Source of the DNA: Patagioenas fasciata
Lineage: Eukaryota > Chordata > Aves > Columbiformes > Columbidae
DNA: 64,000 nt
Direction of reading: 5' to 3'
Assembly (NCBI RefSeq): GCF_037038585.1
Contig: NC_092520.1
Location: 17,305,001 to 17,369,000 of the forward strand
Each line of letters starts with the position of its first letter. The first letter of the stretch is position 1. This document shows positions 39,056 through 50,416 of the stretch, one piece after another. The position numbers were made by a program, and so were the translations under genes. The notes under the pieces were generated by a model. It was not told the origin of the DNA, made no database searches, and saw only the letters and a program-made list of their open reading frames with translations.

Positions 39056-39404
39056 CTTTATATAGTATAAAGCTATAGAAGTTCTAGTCCTCATACACTT
39101 TCCTGCAAAGGAATAACGGCTGATTGTATACCTGAAAATCTACCAAATTGCACCAAAGACTTTTCTTTCATTTATATGACTCCACTGACTTCTTCTTGAT
39201 GTTGTCTGATATCAATGCTTTGTGATTAGGTAAATTTCTTTACAACCTAAAGTATAGAATCAATTTGAACGAAACAAAACAAAGCAAGAATTTCTGTCAG
39301 GGAAGACAACAATTTTGCTGCAACAATATTTTTTCCCAGTTTTTACAGACTGTTAAAGTGGTCGCTTCTTATGCAGGTACTCTGCTGCAGAATCTTTGAG
39401 TGAA

Positions 39405-39605
39405 TCATCTTCTAATGGGAGCAGCACCCATGAGAACAGCAATCAGGAACAGCATGTTTCTGTAAACACCTTCAGCACTTAGCTTGTGTTTGATTTTAGC
39501 TTCACTGTAGGATGGCAGAGCTCCAATGGTTTCATTAGTCAGGACATTGAGACCTGAGCCCATATTTATTTTATTATCTCTGTTTTCTCCACCTTCAGTC
39601 AGCAT
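39405..39605 (-). pseudogene. Short coding-like orphan ORF, product not recognised
   Basis: A 66-codon minus-strand frame that looks more like real coding sequence than its neighbours: varied residues, balanced codons rich in GCT, CTG, GAA and ATT, no low complexity. Key stretches are NVLTNETIGALPSYSEAKIK and YRNMLFLIAVLMGAAP, the latter hydrophobic and possibly membrane-inserting. A stop lies five codons upstream of the first Met, and the end is an ordinary stop. I saw no clear splice sites. It may be a fragment of a processed pseudogene, an isolated exon, a decayed element, or chance. I do not recognise a family. Confidence 0.25.
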
Positions 39606-39979
39606 GTCATAAGCACTTCATAAACACTCCTAGCTTGTGGCAATGCATGAAATGCACATGACTATCTCTGTTAACATCCATAAATTCAATATTTGTCTGA
39701 ACTTGAATTCATTAAACTCACACTTGCAGCTAAGCCTTGAGTGTTGTATCAATCTTATTGATGTTTAAATAACATCATGTATCTTTACATTTTCCGCTGG
39801 TGCTTGCAAAGTTTTCGTTTACAGTCATTATGGCAGATAAGGTGAAAGCAGTGATTCTAGAGAATCTAAAGATACTAGAGAACAGTCCATTCCGTAATTG
39901 TGGCAGGATGCAAATCTCCCTTCTTCGCCCTCCCCTCCTTCAGTATGGAAGGAGTAGGCACATTTCCCTCTCTATTACT
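39606..39979. other. Non-coding DNA, no gene seen
   Basis: Unassigned DNA up to the start of LTR copy 2. Confidence 0.5.
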
Positions 39980-40179
39980 TGAGGCTAACAGCTTCTTTTG
40001 TTTGGCCCCAGAGCACCCTGGCCAGGGCCATTAGGAGAAGGGAGTGCCGAGGCGGCAGTGAGCCGCTGGGCACCTGTGACCAGTGTGGGGAATGTTTGGA
40101 GGCTTCAGGGGCACCCCACACACGGTGTGGGGGTGCAGAGAAGCTTCTAGAATGCCTACAGTCAGGTCTGATCAGCCAG

Positions 40180-40186
40180 TATAAAA
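40180..40186 (+). promoter_or_regulatory. TATA box of LTR copy 2
   Basis: TATAAAA, followed by TGGGACTC, at the same place as the TATA box of copy 1. It would put the transcription start about 25-30 bases downstream, so the stem-loop array is inside the RNA. Confidence 0.65.
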
Positions 40187-40332
40187 TGGGACTCTCGTCG
40201 AGACTTTGCCGATTGTCACGGGTCTCTTGGAGCACGAGCTTAGCCACTGCCGCCAGGAGCCACGGCCCCCCCACCGCTTCCCGGGACTGAGACTCCGCTT
40301 GCCTTGCCACCACGTGTGTAAGTAAATTAACC

Positions 40333-40587
40333 CTCGCAGGATTGCAAGTACATATATACTCCGTGCACACTTTCACGTGTAACTTTCCGTGCACATTTGC
40401 ACGTGTACTTTAAATTATTTCCTCGCACAATCGCGAATGCATTTTCGTCCCGTGCTTCCACATAAGCACATGTAGTATTCCGTGCACATTTGCACGTTTA
40501 AGTAAATTAACCCTTGTAGGATTGCGAGTACATATATATATTCCGTGCACATTTGCACGTGTACTTTCCGTACTCACTACGAGTACG
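40333..40587 (+). repeat. Array of about nine short stem-loops in LTR copy 2
   Basis: Stem-loops seen directly: 40333-40348 (CTCGCA/TGCAAG), 40362-40377 (CGTG..CACG), 40388-40403 (CGTGCA, CATT, TGCACG), 40423-40436 (TCGC/GCGA), 40452-40469 (GTGCTT/AAGCAC), 40481-40496 (CGTGCA/TGCACG), 40513-40528 (CTTGTA/TGCGAG, paired with G-U wobbles), 40544-40559 (CGTGCA/TGCACG) and 40569-40587 (CGTACTC, ACTAC, GAGTACG). Linkers are AT-rich. A direct repeat of about 70 bp (40321-40389 and 40501-40570, spaced 180) shows that part of the array grew by duplication. The function is unknown; as RNA these could act in packaging, translation, stability or protein binding. Confidence 0.8.
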
Positions 40588-40867
40588 TATATCTCTTTAA
40601 GAATAATCTCACACCGTGTTGAGACAAGGGTGTATTCGTCCAGGACTCAGGGCCGGTTCCGGCATTGTTTTGGGTGAAGCCACGTGCATGCACACTGTGG
40701 ACCTCCCATTGTATTAGTTGCTGTCCCTTAAAAATTTTCCTCAACTGATATCCGAACCTATATTTAAGTCACTTTTGGAGTGCTAAAACCCTGTTTCTCA
40801 CCGGTTTAACAAAAGTTGTTTTGGACCCTGTTGTCCCTTAAACTAGCCTCGGGGTGCCTCCGTGACA

Positions 40868-41056
40868 GTAATGTATTCCAACACAATGTTTTTCTTAATT
40901 TTCAATACTCATTGGAAATTCTCAACTTTGCATAAATATGCTTTAATCTCAGTTATCATTAAGAAACAAAAGAATATTTACTCAAATCATCATTGAGATG
41001 TTCTGAAATATCCTTTTAAGGCAAAACAGCCTATGATCAGGACATTTACTTGTTTT
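40868..41056. other. Short AT-rich spacer
   Basis: Unassigned DNA between two unrelated LTRs. No retroviral internal sequence seen. Confidence 0.6.
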
Positions 41057-41732
41057 ATCGCTGTAGAGGGTTAGGATTGCGGGGTGACAATCAAACCCTG
41101 GCAGATGTATTGTTAACCTCCTCTCCCCCCCACTTCCCCCTTTTGCCCCTCCCTCTCCCCCCTTCCCACTCAGGACAGGCGATCGGGAGGGAAAGAAGGA
41201 CAGAGAGAAGAGAGTTGGAAAAATTAAAGATGTTTTACTAATGCTACTAATAAGAATAGAGAAAATAATACAAAATATACAAAACCCAATCTTGAAAGTC
41301 TCAGCAACTGCAGAGCCAGCACCCAAAGTCCTGGATTAGACTCTGTAGCCAACCGGAGCTGGATTCAGTCTCTCACTAGGTCTCGGTTCGCAGGGACGAC
41401 CAGCAAGGTCCTCTCCTAATGTCAGCCATGAGGAAAAAAGGGAAAAAGGGCAAAGGGAAAAGGGCCGAGATCCTCGTGATCTCCCACTTTTATATGAAGT
41501 ATTCACGTGAATGGAATGTTATACACCGTTGGTCAGTCTCTCGATCACCAGTTTCTCGTTGCCCCTCTCGCGAGATGTCCATCCGTGCTTATCAATAAGT
41601 TTGCATTCCATTGCTAGGTTTAACCAAAACATGTGTTGGGTTCTCCAGGAAAATGCAGCTAATATGAAGGCTTTAGCTGACAGGCAAATTCACTAAAAGA
41701 GAACTTGTTTTTAACAAAACCAGGACAATCGC
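41057..41732 (-). mobile_element. Solo LTR with 5-bp target duplication (TGTCCTGGTTTT start), minus strand
   Basis: The LTR spans 41062-41727 (666 bp). On the minus strand it begins TGTCCTGGTTTTGTTAAA and ends CCCTCTACA, so it has TG...CA ends. The five bases ATCGC occur on both sides (41057-41061 and 41728-41732), an intact target-site duplication, so it is a complete solo LTR. A TATA-like box (complement of CATATAAAAG) lies near 41487-41496. Close to its 3' end (41118-41168) is a nearly pure pyrimidine tract on the plus strand. The 5' start resembles the LTR at 2320-2765, the rest less so. A 5-bp duplication fits ERVL-like or some other avian ERVs; subgroup not assigned. Confidence 0.9.
41118..41168 (-). 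repeat. G-rich homopurine tract inside the solo LTR
   Basis: The plus strand is almost only C and T; the minus strand has several runs of five to seven G separated by A-rich spacers. In the orientation of the LTR it is the G-rich strand. It has G-quadruplex or triplex potential. Confidence 0.8.
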
Positions 41733-41853
41733 TAAACAGCTAAAACCTCCCATAACTGATCTGGGTATTATGTAAAGGAAGAGCACAAACAAATAGGCAA
41801 ATAGTTGCACATATATATATCCTCTCTCCTCCCCACCTCTGCATTCCTGTTTT
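41733..41853. other. Short spacer with TA-rich stretch
   Basis: Unassigned sequence with a short TATATATAT run near 41810. Confidence 0.5.
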
Positions 41854-42310
41854 TCACCATGGGTTGCACTCTGGGGAGGCAGCACAGGAGTTCAAGTATG
41901 TGCGATGGTTTCTGTTGCCTGTACATTGCAGGTTCCTTTTTGCTCTGCTTGTAATGGCTTTTGTTGTTTTACTCCTTTGTGTCCATAACACAGTGTGGGT
42001 CAGCCATGGTCGCCGTCCCTCAGGGGGTGTTCCTCCCACTTTTGGCTTTGAGTACACCCCTACAAGTGTGTCTCGGGTCACATGTGTTCCTCTGACAGAA
42101 TAAAGTTTTGACCCCCAGTAGTGTGGTCCCCTCCACTGTTGTATCATGTACCTCAGGATGAGGCCTACATCCACCAAGAAGCAGACACTCCCCCTGCACA
42201 TAATATCACTCCATCTTTGCCTGAACACCGTGACTATGGGTTTCAAAACAAATTGATCTGACAAACAAATGTTTAGTGATTGGTAGTAGGAAATAGTGAC
42301 CAGCAACTTC
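41854..42310. other. GC-richer block, possible unclassified retroelement remnant
   Basis: A block of about 450 bp, less AT-rich than its flanks. It carries a 150-codon ORF on the minus strand (41854-42306) and an overlapping 79-codon ORF on the plus strand (41864-42103). The plus ORF has one hydrophobic stretch (FLFALLVMAFVVLLLC), like a signal or membrane segment. The minus ORF has a basic, Thr-rich C-terminal half with several Cys. A plus-strand AATAAA lies at 42101-42106. Neither ORF matches a family I recognise. An internal ERV fragment is possible because of the neighbouring LTRs, but I cannot show it. Confidence 0.3.
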
Positions 42311-45222
42311 CAGACAAGCTATAACCCTCCACAGTCTACCTCAGTGCTACAGAGGCAGCAAGAGTCACTGTAGAGAGAAAAATGTGACAGATCACAGCTA
42401 TTCAGGTGGCTTCAGTTCATTTTGTTTCCCAGAAAGTAGCTTCACATTGAAGTTGAAAATTTCTACTAATCTTTAGCAATTTTTCAAACATTATATTGAG
42501 ATATTATAATGGAAAGCCCATAGAAAAATCTGAATACATTGTGTTAATTATTGAGCTATTTCTTCATTGTCCAAGCTGTGGACACTTTAATTCTGCTATG
42601 AATATCTCTGAAAACAGTCAATTTGTTAATAATTTCACACCTACATTGCTGGTGGCTGTGTTAGCTGTTAGCCAGATGCTGAGAAGTATCATCTAATCTA
42701 GGTGGAATATTTGCTTGTGCCGAAGTCATATAAGTGATGTGTTTGTTAATTAAATGAAGTTAGAGAAATCCCTTGCCATGCACATTCCATAAACAAGAAT
42801 GTTCTGAACAGTGTCTTTGACATGGAAGCCCAGAAGAATGATAAAATCTGTCCCGGTGTTCAGGGACACTTCATTTCATTTGGTTTCAGGCAGTGGACAA
42901 TGCTTTTTCCCAAATCTTGAGGAAGTTATGCTCTCACTAAGAATAAATTTGAGAGAAAGCTTCTTTATGTGGAGTGGGAAGAATATAGCATATGGAATAA
43001 ATGACCCAAAAGACAAGTAAGGAAGGAAACTCATGTTCTCTAATACATCTGCCAGAAGCTCCATAAGTGCCTCAACAAATCAAACTAAATTCTGTACACG
43101 AAGAGAAAGCCACTGATCAGCATTTTGAACAAACTAGAGGGACATATATATTTCTCTCTAGAGAGAATAACTAAAAGCAGATTATGGGGATAAAGTCTTG
43201 GCTCCTGAAACCTGCTCTTTGGAAAGAGAATTTGGCTGAAATTTATTAGAGGTAAAAGCAGCTATTCAATTGCACATGTACTCTTGCTATCTATCTTCAG
43301 CTTTCAGATCTGGTGATTGTTGCTGATGCTGCTCTTTGCTTTGACTCTAGTACATCAGTGTTATGCCTAAGGGCTGGTTTGGCAATGCTGGAAGGAGGCA
43401 CCTTCTAATCACTGAAAGTGTTGCTTATTTTGCTCAGAAGGTAAAATACACAAAAACTAGCCTCCTCTGCAACTTCTCCAGCTTTAGCCATCCAAAATCC
43501 AATAACATTTAAAGCTTAGTTCTCATTTTAAAAGTGTTTTCTGAAAAACATGTCCAAACAGTAATCCCAAATCCATACTATTAACTGTGCCTATCTCCTG
43601 TAGAAGACCATGTGGTCCATCAAAGTTGCATTCCATAAAGAATGTGGGAGGTCTGTGCTTGCACACAACAGCAGGAAGTGCAACACTCCAGATTCCTTCT
43701 GGGATGCATCTTCAAATATCCTTTCCTAATTTCATTGTTTTTCCACTACTGATATTCAAACATAGACTTTTCCCAAATATTCTCTAACGTACTTTCAGAC
43801 CTTTCTGTTCTGCTAGTAAATAATTCTACCGAAGAGTCTCTAGCATTATGGAAAAAGTTGAAATAAGGTTGCTATTACGTATTATTAACCTGTGTATACA
43901 GGGAATATGGACTACGGACTGGAACTGAAAGAGATCATATGGAATTGATCTCCTGTGAAAGTTAAGTTTGCTGTTTAAACAAGTTACCTAGTTGCCAGTT
44001 CACCAAAATTCCTCTTTCACCTGACTTTGAATTTCTATAATGTAGTTATCTCAGCTGTGTAGAACACCATAACCTTCCAGTATAGCTATATGGAAAGAAC
44101 AGTTCATTCACCTTACTCATGTCTCTAGTGTGTAATGAATCACACTGAAAAAATCCCCATTTATCCCCATTTACTATCTAGAAAGCCTAGCTGAGATGTA
44201 GTTACGTATATATAATAGCAGGATTTGCATTAGGAAAGATGAATCTAACTTCTAATCTCCCTCCAAATTCATTGAAGAAAATTACACGCATCCAGAAGGT
44301 GATGAATGCAGACATACACCTTTACATAGTACACTGTATTCCCTTAACTGCCTGTCTTTCTTTGTTGCCTGTAACAAGCATATAGAATTATAGATGGAAT
44401 CATATGGTTAAAGTTAGATGAGATGAAAGCCGCTTATGCAGTTATTTTCCGATTCTGCTGGAACACATCTTCATCATATTCACAAGTGTGATGAAGTCCA
44501 ATATATTGTCCATATGCTTCCATATAGTTTAAAATCCTTGTCTTAAAGCACCAGCAGAAAGACAGTGAAGAAAATGTAATCTTTTTTCTAGATTGTGATT
44601 AAATGGGTGTATCTACATTAGCAACTGATACAGTGTAAAATAGGAAGGTTTAGACTTGATTCTATGTATATGGCACGACTGCAAGTATAGAATCAAGGTA
44701 AATTTGCACAGAAGAGGAATCCTTCCAGTACACTGAATTATGACTTAAACACATCTCTAAGTCATGGCAGATATTCATGTTTGGAGACTGTATGCATGCC
44801 ATCTTTTTTTTTCCCTTTTTTATAAGGTTTAAGAGTGGCTATCACTGTAAAATCCACAAATCCTGAGAATAAGAAAAGCTTCTTTCTCTCCCTTCCATCA
44901 TAACCAGTAAGAAAGACCATACAGGCCAATTTCTGTTCTTGTTGACAGCTGTGAAATCTTACTGAATGCTCAGAGGTGTAACTATGGAAATAATTTGGCT
45001 TGTAGGATCCTATTTTTTATTTTTAAACTTTTTTACACCTCCCTCTGAAATTGCCGTCTCCTGGCTTCTGTTAGGCAGAGGATATGCAACTTTTCTAACC
45101 CATCATTTCATATCAGTGGTAATGATGATTGATAAGAAAACAGCACAGCTTGTCTATTAGAACTAAATTGAATTTGCAAGGATGCTAGTGAGATTATATA
45201 GTTATGCATCCGCATGTGCTCA

Positions 45223-45242
45223 CAGACATACATGTATGTCTG
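45223..45242. repeat. Perfect 20-bp palindrome
   Basis: Arms CAGACATACA and TGTATGTCTG with no spacer. The next base on each side breaks the symmetry. Confidence 0.95.
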
Positions 45243-48200
45243 AAGTTGACATATCCAACATTAATCAATGAACTTAAGATTTCTGTGTAATTAAAAGTAA
45301 GTGTCAGGATGGGATACATTTTATGTAGCAGAAAACTTTGTTATTCTTTTCTGCACCAGTCATGATAGAAGTATTGGATATTTTTATACAAGGAAATGAA
45401 AAAGGTCCATAGTACAAGCTAGACAATTGACTCATGATCTTCATCAGCCTGCTCTCTCACATCCGTTTAGTTCATGGAAATTAGTCCTCTGCCATATAAT
45501 GTCCAATGGATAATATGTGACTGATCCCATTCCCAATAGGCAATGGGACACGGTCTCTTTTCTGGAAGGACAGAGGCAGCAGCTTCATGAATGCAAGTTC
45601 TACCATTCAACTGTCTCACAGGTACAGAACTGACCCTACCTTATTTAGTGGTATGAATGTATCCAGATGGATCCAGGCTGTGACAACTGGCAGAAGCAGC
45701 CAGAGACAGGAGGAATGAATTTTGAAGAGTAGTCTTTCCTACAAAGGTCTCTCCTAACACAAGGCAGCAATCTCATTGTTAGCATAGACCTACTAGCTCC
45801 ACTTCGATCTGTTTCTCTGCAGTTGACAGTGACAAGAGGGCAGAAGAGGCTATAAATTGGGGAGATCACTTACACTTGAGGCTTTAGTCATATTTTTTTT
45901 TTTCTCCCTCCATAGTAGTACCTCAAAGAATTCGTCATGATAGCACGCAGAAAATCAAATACAAGTCACCAAGCTCAGGATTTTTTTTACAACAATATCT
46001 GCTTATAAAGTGCTTTAGGTTAGTGTTTACATTCTCTGGATGAATCTTATTTTCTGCAACACTATAAGCTCTGTTGCTAAGTAATTAACAAAGCAAAACA
46101 AAGAGAGACAAGTAGACAATCCTATTTCTGAATTCTCTTTAAGTAGCACTTATATAGGTATCAGATGGCAGCAGATCCAGTTATAACTGTTGTTCTAATA
46201 TAATGTAACTCACACTGATAGGAACACCATGAAGCCATTATATAATGAATATGAATCCAAAAGGCTTTATCTTGCGAAGTACATATCCATTTTACCTGTA
46301 CTTTGTCTAATATCCAATAATATTTATATTTGGAGAATATTGTTCTGATGGAGAAAATTACTTCATTGCTCCCGAGTGATTTGGTATTTAGACTAGACCA
46401 CTAGTTAGGTCTGAGAACTCCTGAGTACCAGCTTTCCTGCTCGGGTCAGTATCGTACCTCCTTTCACCACTGCAGTGGGATCAGGACAGCTCAGTGAGAA
46501 AGGCAGGAATGAAATTCAGTCACTGCTTTCTCATGAGGATACTTTCCTGGGCAGTTTCTCATAACAAGCTGCTTTAATTTGTAAGCAGAGACAAAATAGT
46601 AGCAAACAGCTAGTCTTTGTGGCTGTCTGCGTTGAGAGATCTAACAAAATACTATTCTGATAACAAAACTGACATCTATTATTTCAGAAGAATAAGATAT
46701 ACTCTACACAGTACAAAAGATATTTTGATTTCAGTCTTGTTCAAGCCCTGCATTGAAAGGCATCCATCCATCTATCCATCCTCTTGTAAAATTAAACAAG
46801 TTATTTATTACTACTGTAGTGAAACTGTGGGATCTTTAATTTCATCAGGATTACTAGATGGCAGATATCTCAGTATTTAATGACCTTGTATTTACTGAGG
46901 AAAAAAAGGCTGCTGCTGAAATGACAGAGACTTAATGGCATGAATTCATTGTGGATGACAAAGCTACGGAAGGGTTTATCATATAATATGTGACTCACAT
47001 TTGACTGCTTTTTGACATTCAACAATACCATTGCTAAAATATCACTGACAAAATATCAGCAGTTAATCACAAGTGATGTAATGTTATTAAGGAGGAAAAA
47101 TTACCCTTTTCTATATGTTTTGCTTTAACATTGTTCAGGAAATAAGGTATAAAAAAATGTCATTTAAATGGCACTTTTCTCTCTCATTCAAAAGAAATAG
47201 AGAGACATCAACCAATGCTACAACAAAATGGTAAAACAGGAAGAGTGAAATTTAGTTTGTATTCAGAGTACCTTTCTCCTCCACCCTCCCACAAACACCC
47301 TTAAGTAGTTTAAACTAGTCGTACTATAAGATGAAGTTATATTCATTTATGTTATATATCTAATCTTTTAAAAATTTCTTTTTTTTTTTTTTAGGGCCAG
47401 GTGCCTTCCAAAATGTTGGCTGTGCCAAGCCATATGTATTCTGAAAATATATCCAAGAAAACCTCAACAAAACAAATGTGGAGAATAAGAGCAGCGTGCT
47501 TTACTGATCACTCTTTTCTTAAGAGAAGAATAAAAACTGAGTTATCATTTATGCTTGCATAAATCTCCCTGTTGAAAGACAAAACATATTGAAAAATCAG
47601 TGCCATAATTTTCCTTATGTTCTAGGTAAAAATTCTCAAACACCATGAGTGGCAGGAAACAGAGATATTTCAAAAGATGCTCAGGGACACTGTGGAAGTC
47701 TGTGGGTAATCCAGGGAAAGAATCCAGATCTTCACACATTATATTTTGTTTGAAACATCATCCATTTATGTCCATTTCTACTGTCCTACCCATCCATTTT
47801 TCTCTTCCCTTCAGAAGAAGTTGGGAAACAAAAAAAAAAGACTAGAACCTAAGGAATAATCTGTAACTCATACTTCAGCAACTGGGCATAAATATCAACA
47901 GTGAAATAAGCCTGTTCCAGAAGCAATTAGTCATAACTCCTGATAGTCCAAATAGAAATCTTACATAAAGAAATACATATGCTCTGAAAGTTTGAGGAGT
48001 CTGAAAATTCTGCTTATCTGCTCCAGAAACTTTTAAAACAGGAATGTACTGACCCATTAAGCATAGTTCAAGGAAAAATATCTAGCTACTGACTATAGCA
48101 CTAGTCCAGGGTTGTAAAGACAGCCTGGTGTATAGACAGTAATGTTAAATCCAAGTATGTGCAAAAGGAAGAGATATTTATATTTTGTATGAGAAAAATG

Positions 48201-50382
48201 ATGAAGGAGCAAAGATAATCTGTGAGAACCAAGCAAGGGAATAAAGAAAATACCGTAGGTGTAAGCAATATTAGTATGCAATATTCAGGTTTTATGCTTA
48301 ATGCTGGGGAAAAAATCCTAAACCTCAGTACAGAATGGGACAGATACTCAGGCAACATATGGTAGTGCTTTTTCAATGTGAAATCCACAAATTTTATCCT
48401 ATCATCAATTGTCAAAGGTACCATTCTGGAAGCTGCAAGAGTCAGAAACATTTTTCATTTCCAAACCAAAAGGAAAATCTATTGAAGTGAGTCATTGCAA
48501 CCTGTTTCATTTGTGGGCAAATGTTGATTTTTTTTAATGGGAACCACATCAGATGGAAAAAGAAGGGATGTGAAGATTGTGTAATATATGTGCAACATCC
48601 TGCAGAAGTAGTCCTAGTACTAAATATGTTTTGTCAATGACATGCGAAGTATTTTGATTCGCAAATTCTTTTTGCCCACTTCAGTAACTTACGTCCAGTG
48701 TAAGTAGTTACAATAGGTTGTTGTATACTGCTGATGCAGTGACATGGTTAGCTACACTGTTATTCTGTCTGTATGCTTTGAGCTTACTATCTTTTAACTT
48801 TTTAATTGTAGCTTATGGAAAACCTGCTTAAAATCTATAGTTTATTGTATCCGAGAAAGATTACCAGTACTCATTTGGAACCATTGTGAAAACATTATCA
48901 AGCAACAGTTTCCTTGTTACTGTGGGAAATGTTTGTAGGTGTCAGCTCTGGCCCTGCCTGCTACCAGTTGATAAGCCAGATACCACATATACCTTGTACA
49001 ATGCCAGTATTTACCATAAGGAAACAAAAGCTCATCCTCTGGCTCTTACAGATTGTAATGTGAAGTGCAGCACAGAGATAATAGTGGAAGGCATTGTACA
49101 AAGCGTTAAGGTCATGGAGTCTGAGTGAGTGTTAGCTCAGGCCCACTGGAATTTCATTTAATGTTTTTCTAATCTCTTTACTTTCTTTGGGGATTTCAGA
49201 TGTTCATACACATGAATTATGAAATGTCAACTGAAAATACAGCTTACATTCTTAAACATTACATATACAGAATGACAAATGAACTAGAAATATAAGTGAA
49301 GGATTAAAAGTTGTAAATTACCAGGTTTTATCAATTTATTGTGAGGCATCATACTTCATATTATAGCTTGGCTGTTAACAAGAGATATCTTGAACAACTT
49401 TGCCTTCATTTCCCATGTCCTCTGCAGAACAGTCTTTTCAGCAGAAAGTCAGGAAGGAAAGTGTAGCCTTTAGCTTCCTGCTGGTTTTAAATAAAGTGGA
49501 AATGGCATCTGCCCTAAATCTGAAGTATGCTCCAAAAGATATTCTTGACAAAGTAAAGGGACTAGGCTAGCTCATTTTTCCTTCAAGCTAAGAGAGGGAT
49601 CTGGTGATCAAATGAAGTGTTGCAGCCTGAAGCTGGCAGACAGAAATAAGAAATGAAAACTCAGAAGCAAACGAAGGTACAAGCATTATTTTGAAGTTGT
49701 GCTTTGTTCACTGGGGGTTGATTTCAGGAGTTTTTTCTTGCACTTTACCCTACCTTCCTTATCATGGAAAAGTCAAGAATATGGTAGGAAAAGATAAGCG
49801 TTAATATTGTGCTCAAGCCATTTAAGGCCAGGGTTGCGGTTGGACACATTCTCTTCCCACCAGTCTGCTCCCAGACAAGGTAGTCGTCCTGCTTTCAACT
49901 GTCTGGCCCATGAGAGGAAAAGCCTGGAAGATATGGATACAAACAGTTACAGAGTACTAATGGCAACATCAGTAGTGACACCATTTCCCCAAAGATCCCT
50001 TCTGCCTTTGTTTCATGGACTCGTTGATGAGAAGCAGCAGAGGTGATTCCAGGATACTGTGTTTTTACCATGGGGTCTCAAAAGCAGAGACAGGCCAATA
50101 TATAATGTTATGAAACAGATGGATATTTATGGGGAATGAAAGCTAGCCCAGCAAAAAATTCAGCACATGTATCAGAGTGCTATAATGACATGCTAGTTTC
50201 AGGGATGTGAGATACTATAAGATACTTAGACTTACAAAAAAAAAGAAACAAATAACACCTATAGTTCCTTAAAATATAGTAATGAATCCTTAATAGCATT
50301 ACCTGTCCTGCAAAAATAAAAATGTTTTTAAAAGAAAGAGAAAATAACATTGTTTTTATTCAGCCAGCTAAAGGAAATACTA

Positions 50383-50416
50383 AAAAAAAAAAAAAAATAA
50401 AAAAAAAAATACAAAA
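50383..50416. repeat. A-rich tract
   Basis: A run of A interrupted by single T and C bases. No retroposon body was recognised next to it. Confidence 0.85.

Larger units (their letters stand above)
39980..40867 (+). mobile_element. LTR copy 2 of a hairpin-bearing ERV family, plus strand
   Basis: Starts at TGAGGCTAACAGCTTCTTTT and ends at ..CCTCCGTGACA, about 888 bp with TG...CA ends. It aligns by eye with copy 1 (32331-33009, opposite strand) and is about 210 bp longer, most of the difference lying in the stem-loop array. A TATAAAA box lies at 40180-40186. The place of copy 1's poly(A) signal reads AACAAA here, so that signal seems lost. The flanks TTACT and GTAAT do not match as a target duplication, and no internal retroviral genes adjoin. 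A 139-codon minus-strand ORF and a 103-codon plus-strand ORF in it are composition effects. Most likely a solo LTR of an endogenous retrovirus; subgroup not assigned. Confidence 0.87.

Noticed and set aside
40333..40587. Stem-loop array considered as a CRISPR array or satellite
   Set aside because: Units vary in sequence and spacing, there are no unique spacers of fixed length, and the host is a vertebrate LTR with TATA box and TG...CA ends.
39975..40872. Flanks TTACT and GTAAT as a target duplication of LTR copy 2
   Set aside because: They do not match as a direct repeat; similarity appears only if one is reversed.
42811..43020. ORF with a FFM-like segment resembling a CR1 C-terminus
   Set aside because: The similarity is limited to a few residues and the DNA does not match CR1 elsewhere.
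44380..44440. GAATTATAGATGGAATCATA as a CR1 minus-strand tail
   Set aside because: Only a short stretch resembles the CR1 end and the following sequence does not continue the match.
47381..47430. Pyrimidine run ending in AG, like a splice acceptor
   Set aside because: The sequence after it has no long open frame and no recognisable protein.
48886..49128. 80-codon ORF with non-repetitive sequence, considered as an exon
   Set aside because: No family recognised and no supporting splice sites or neighbouring exons.
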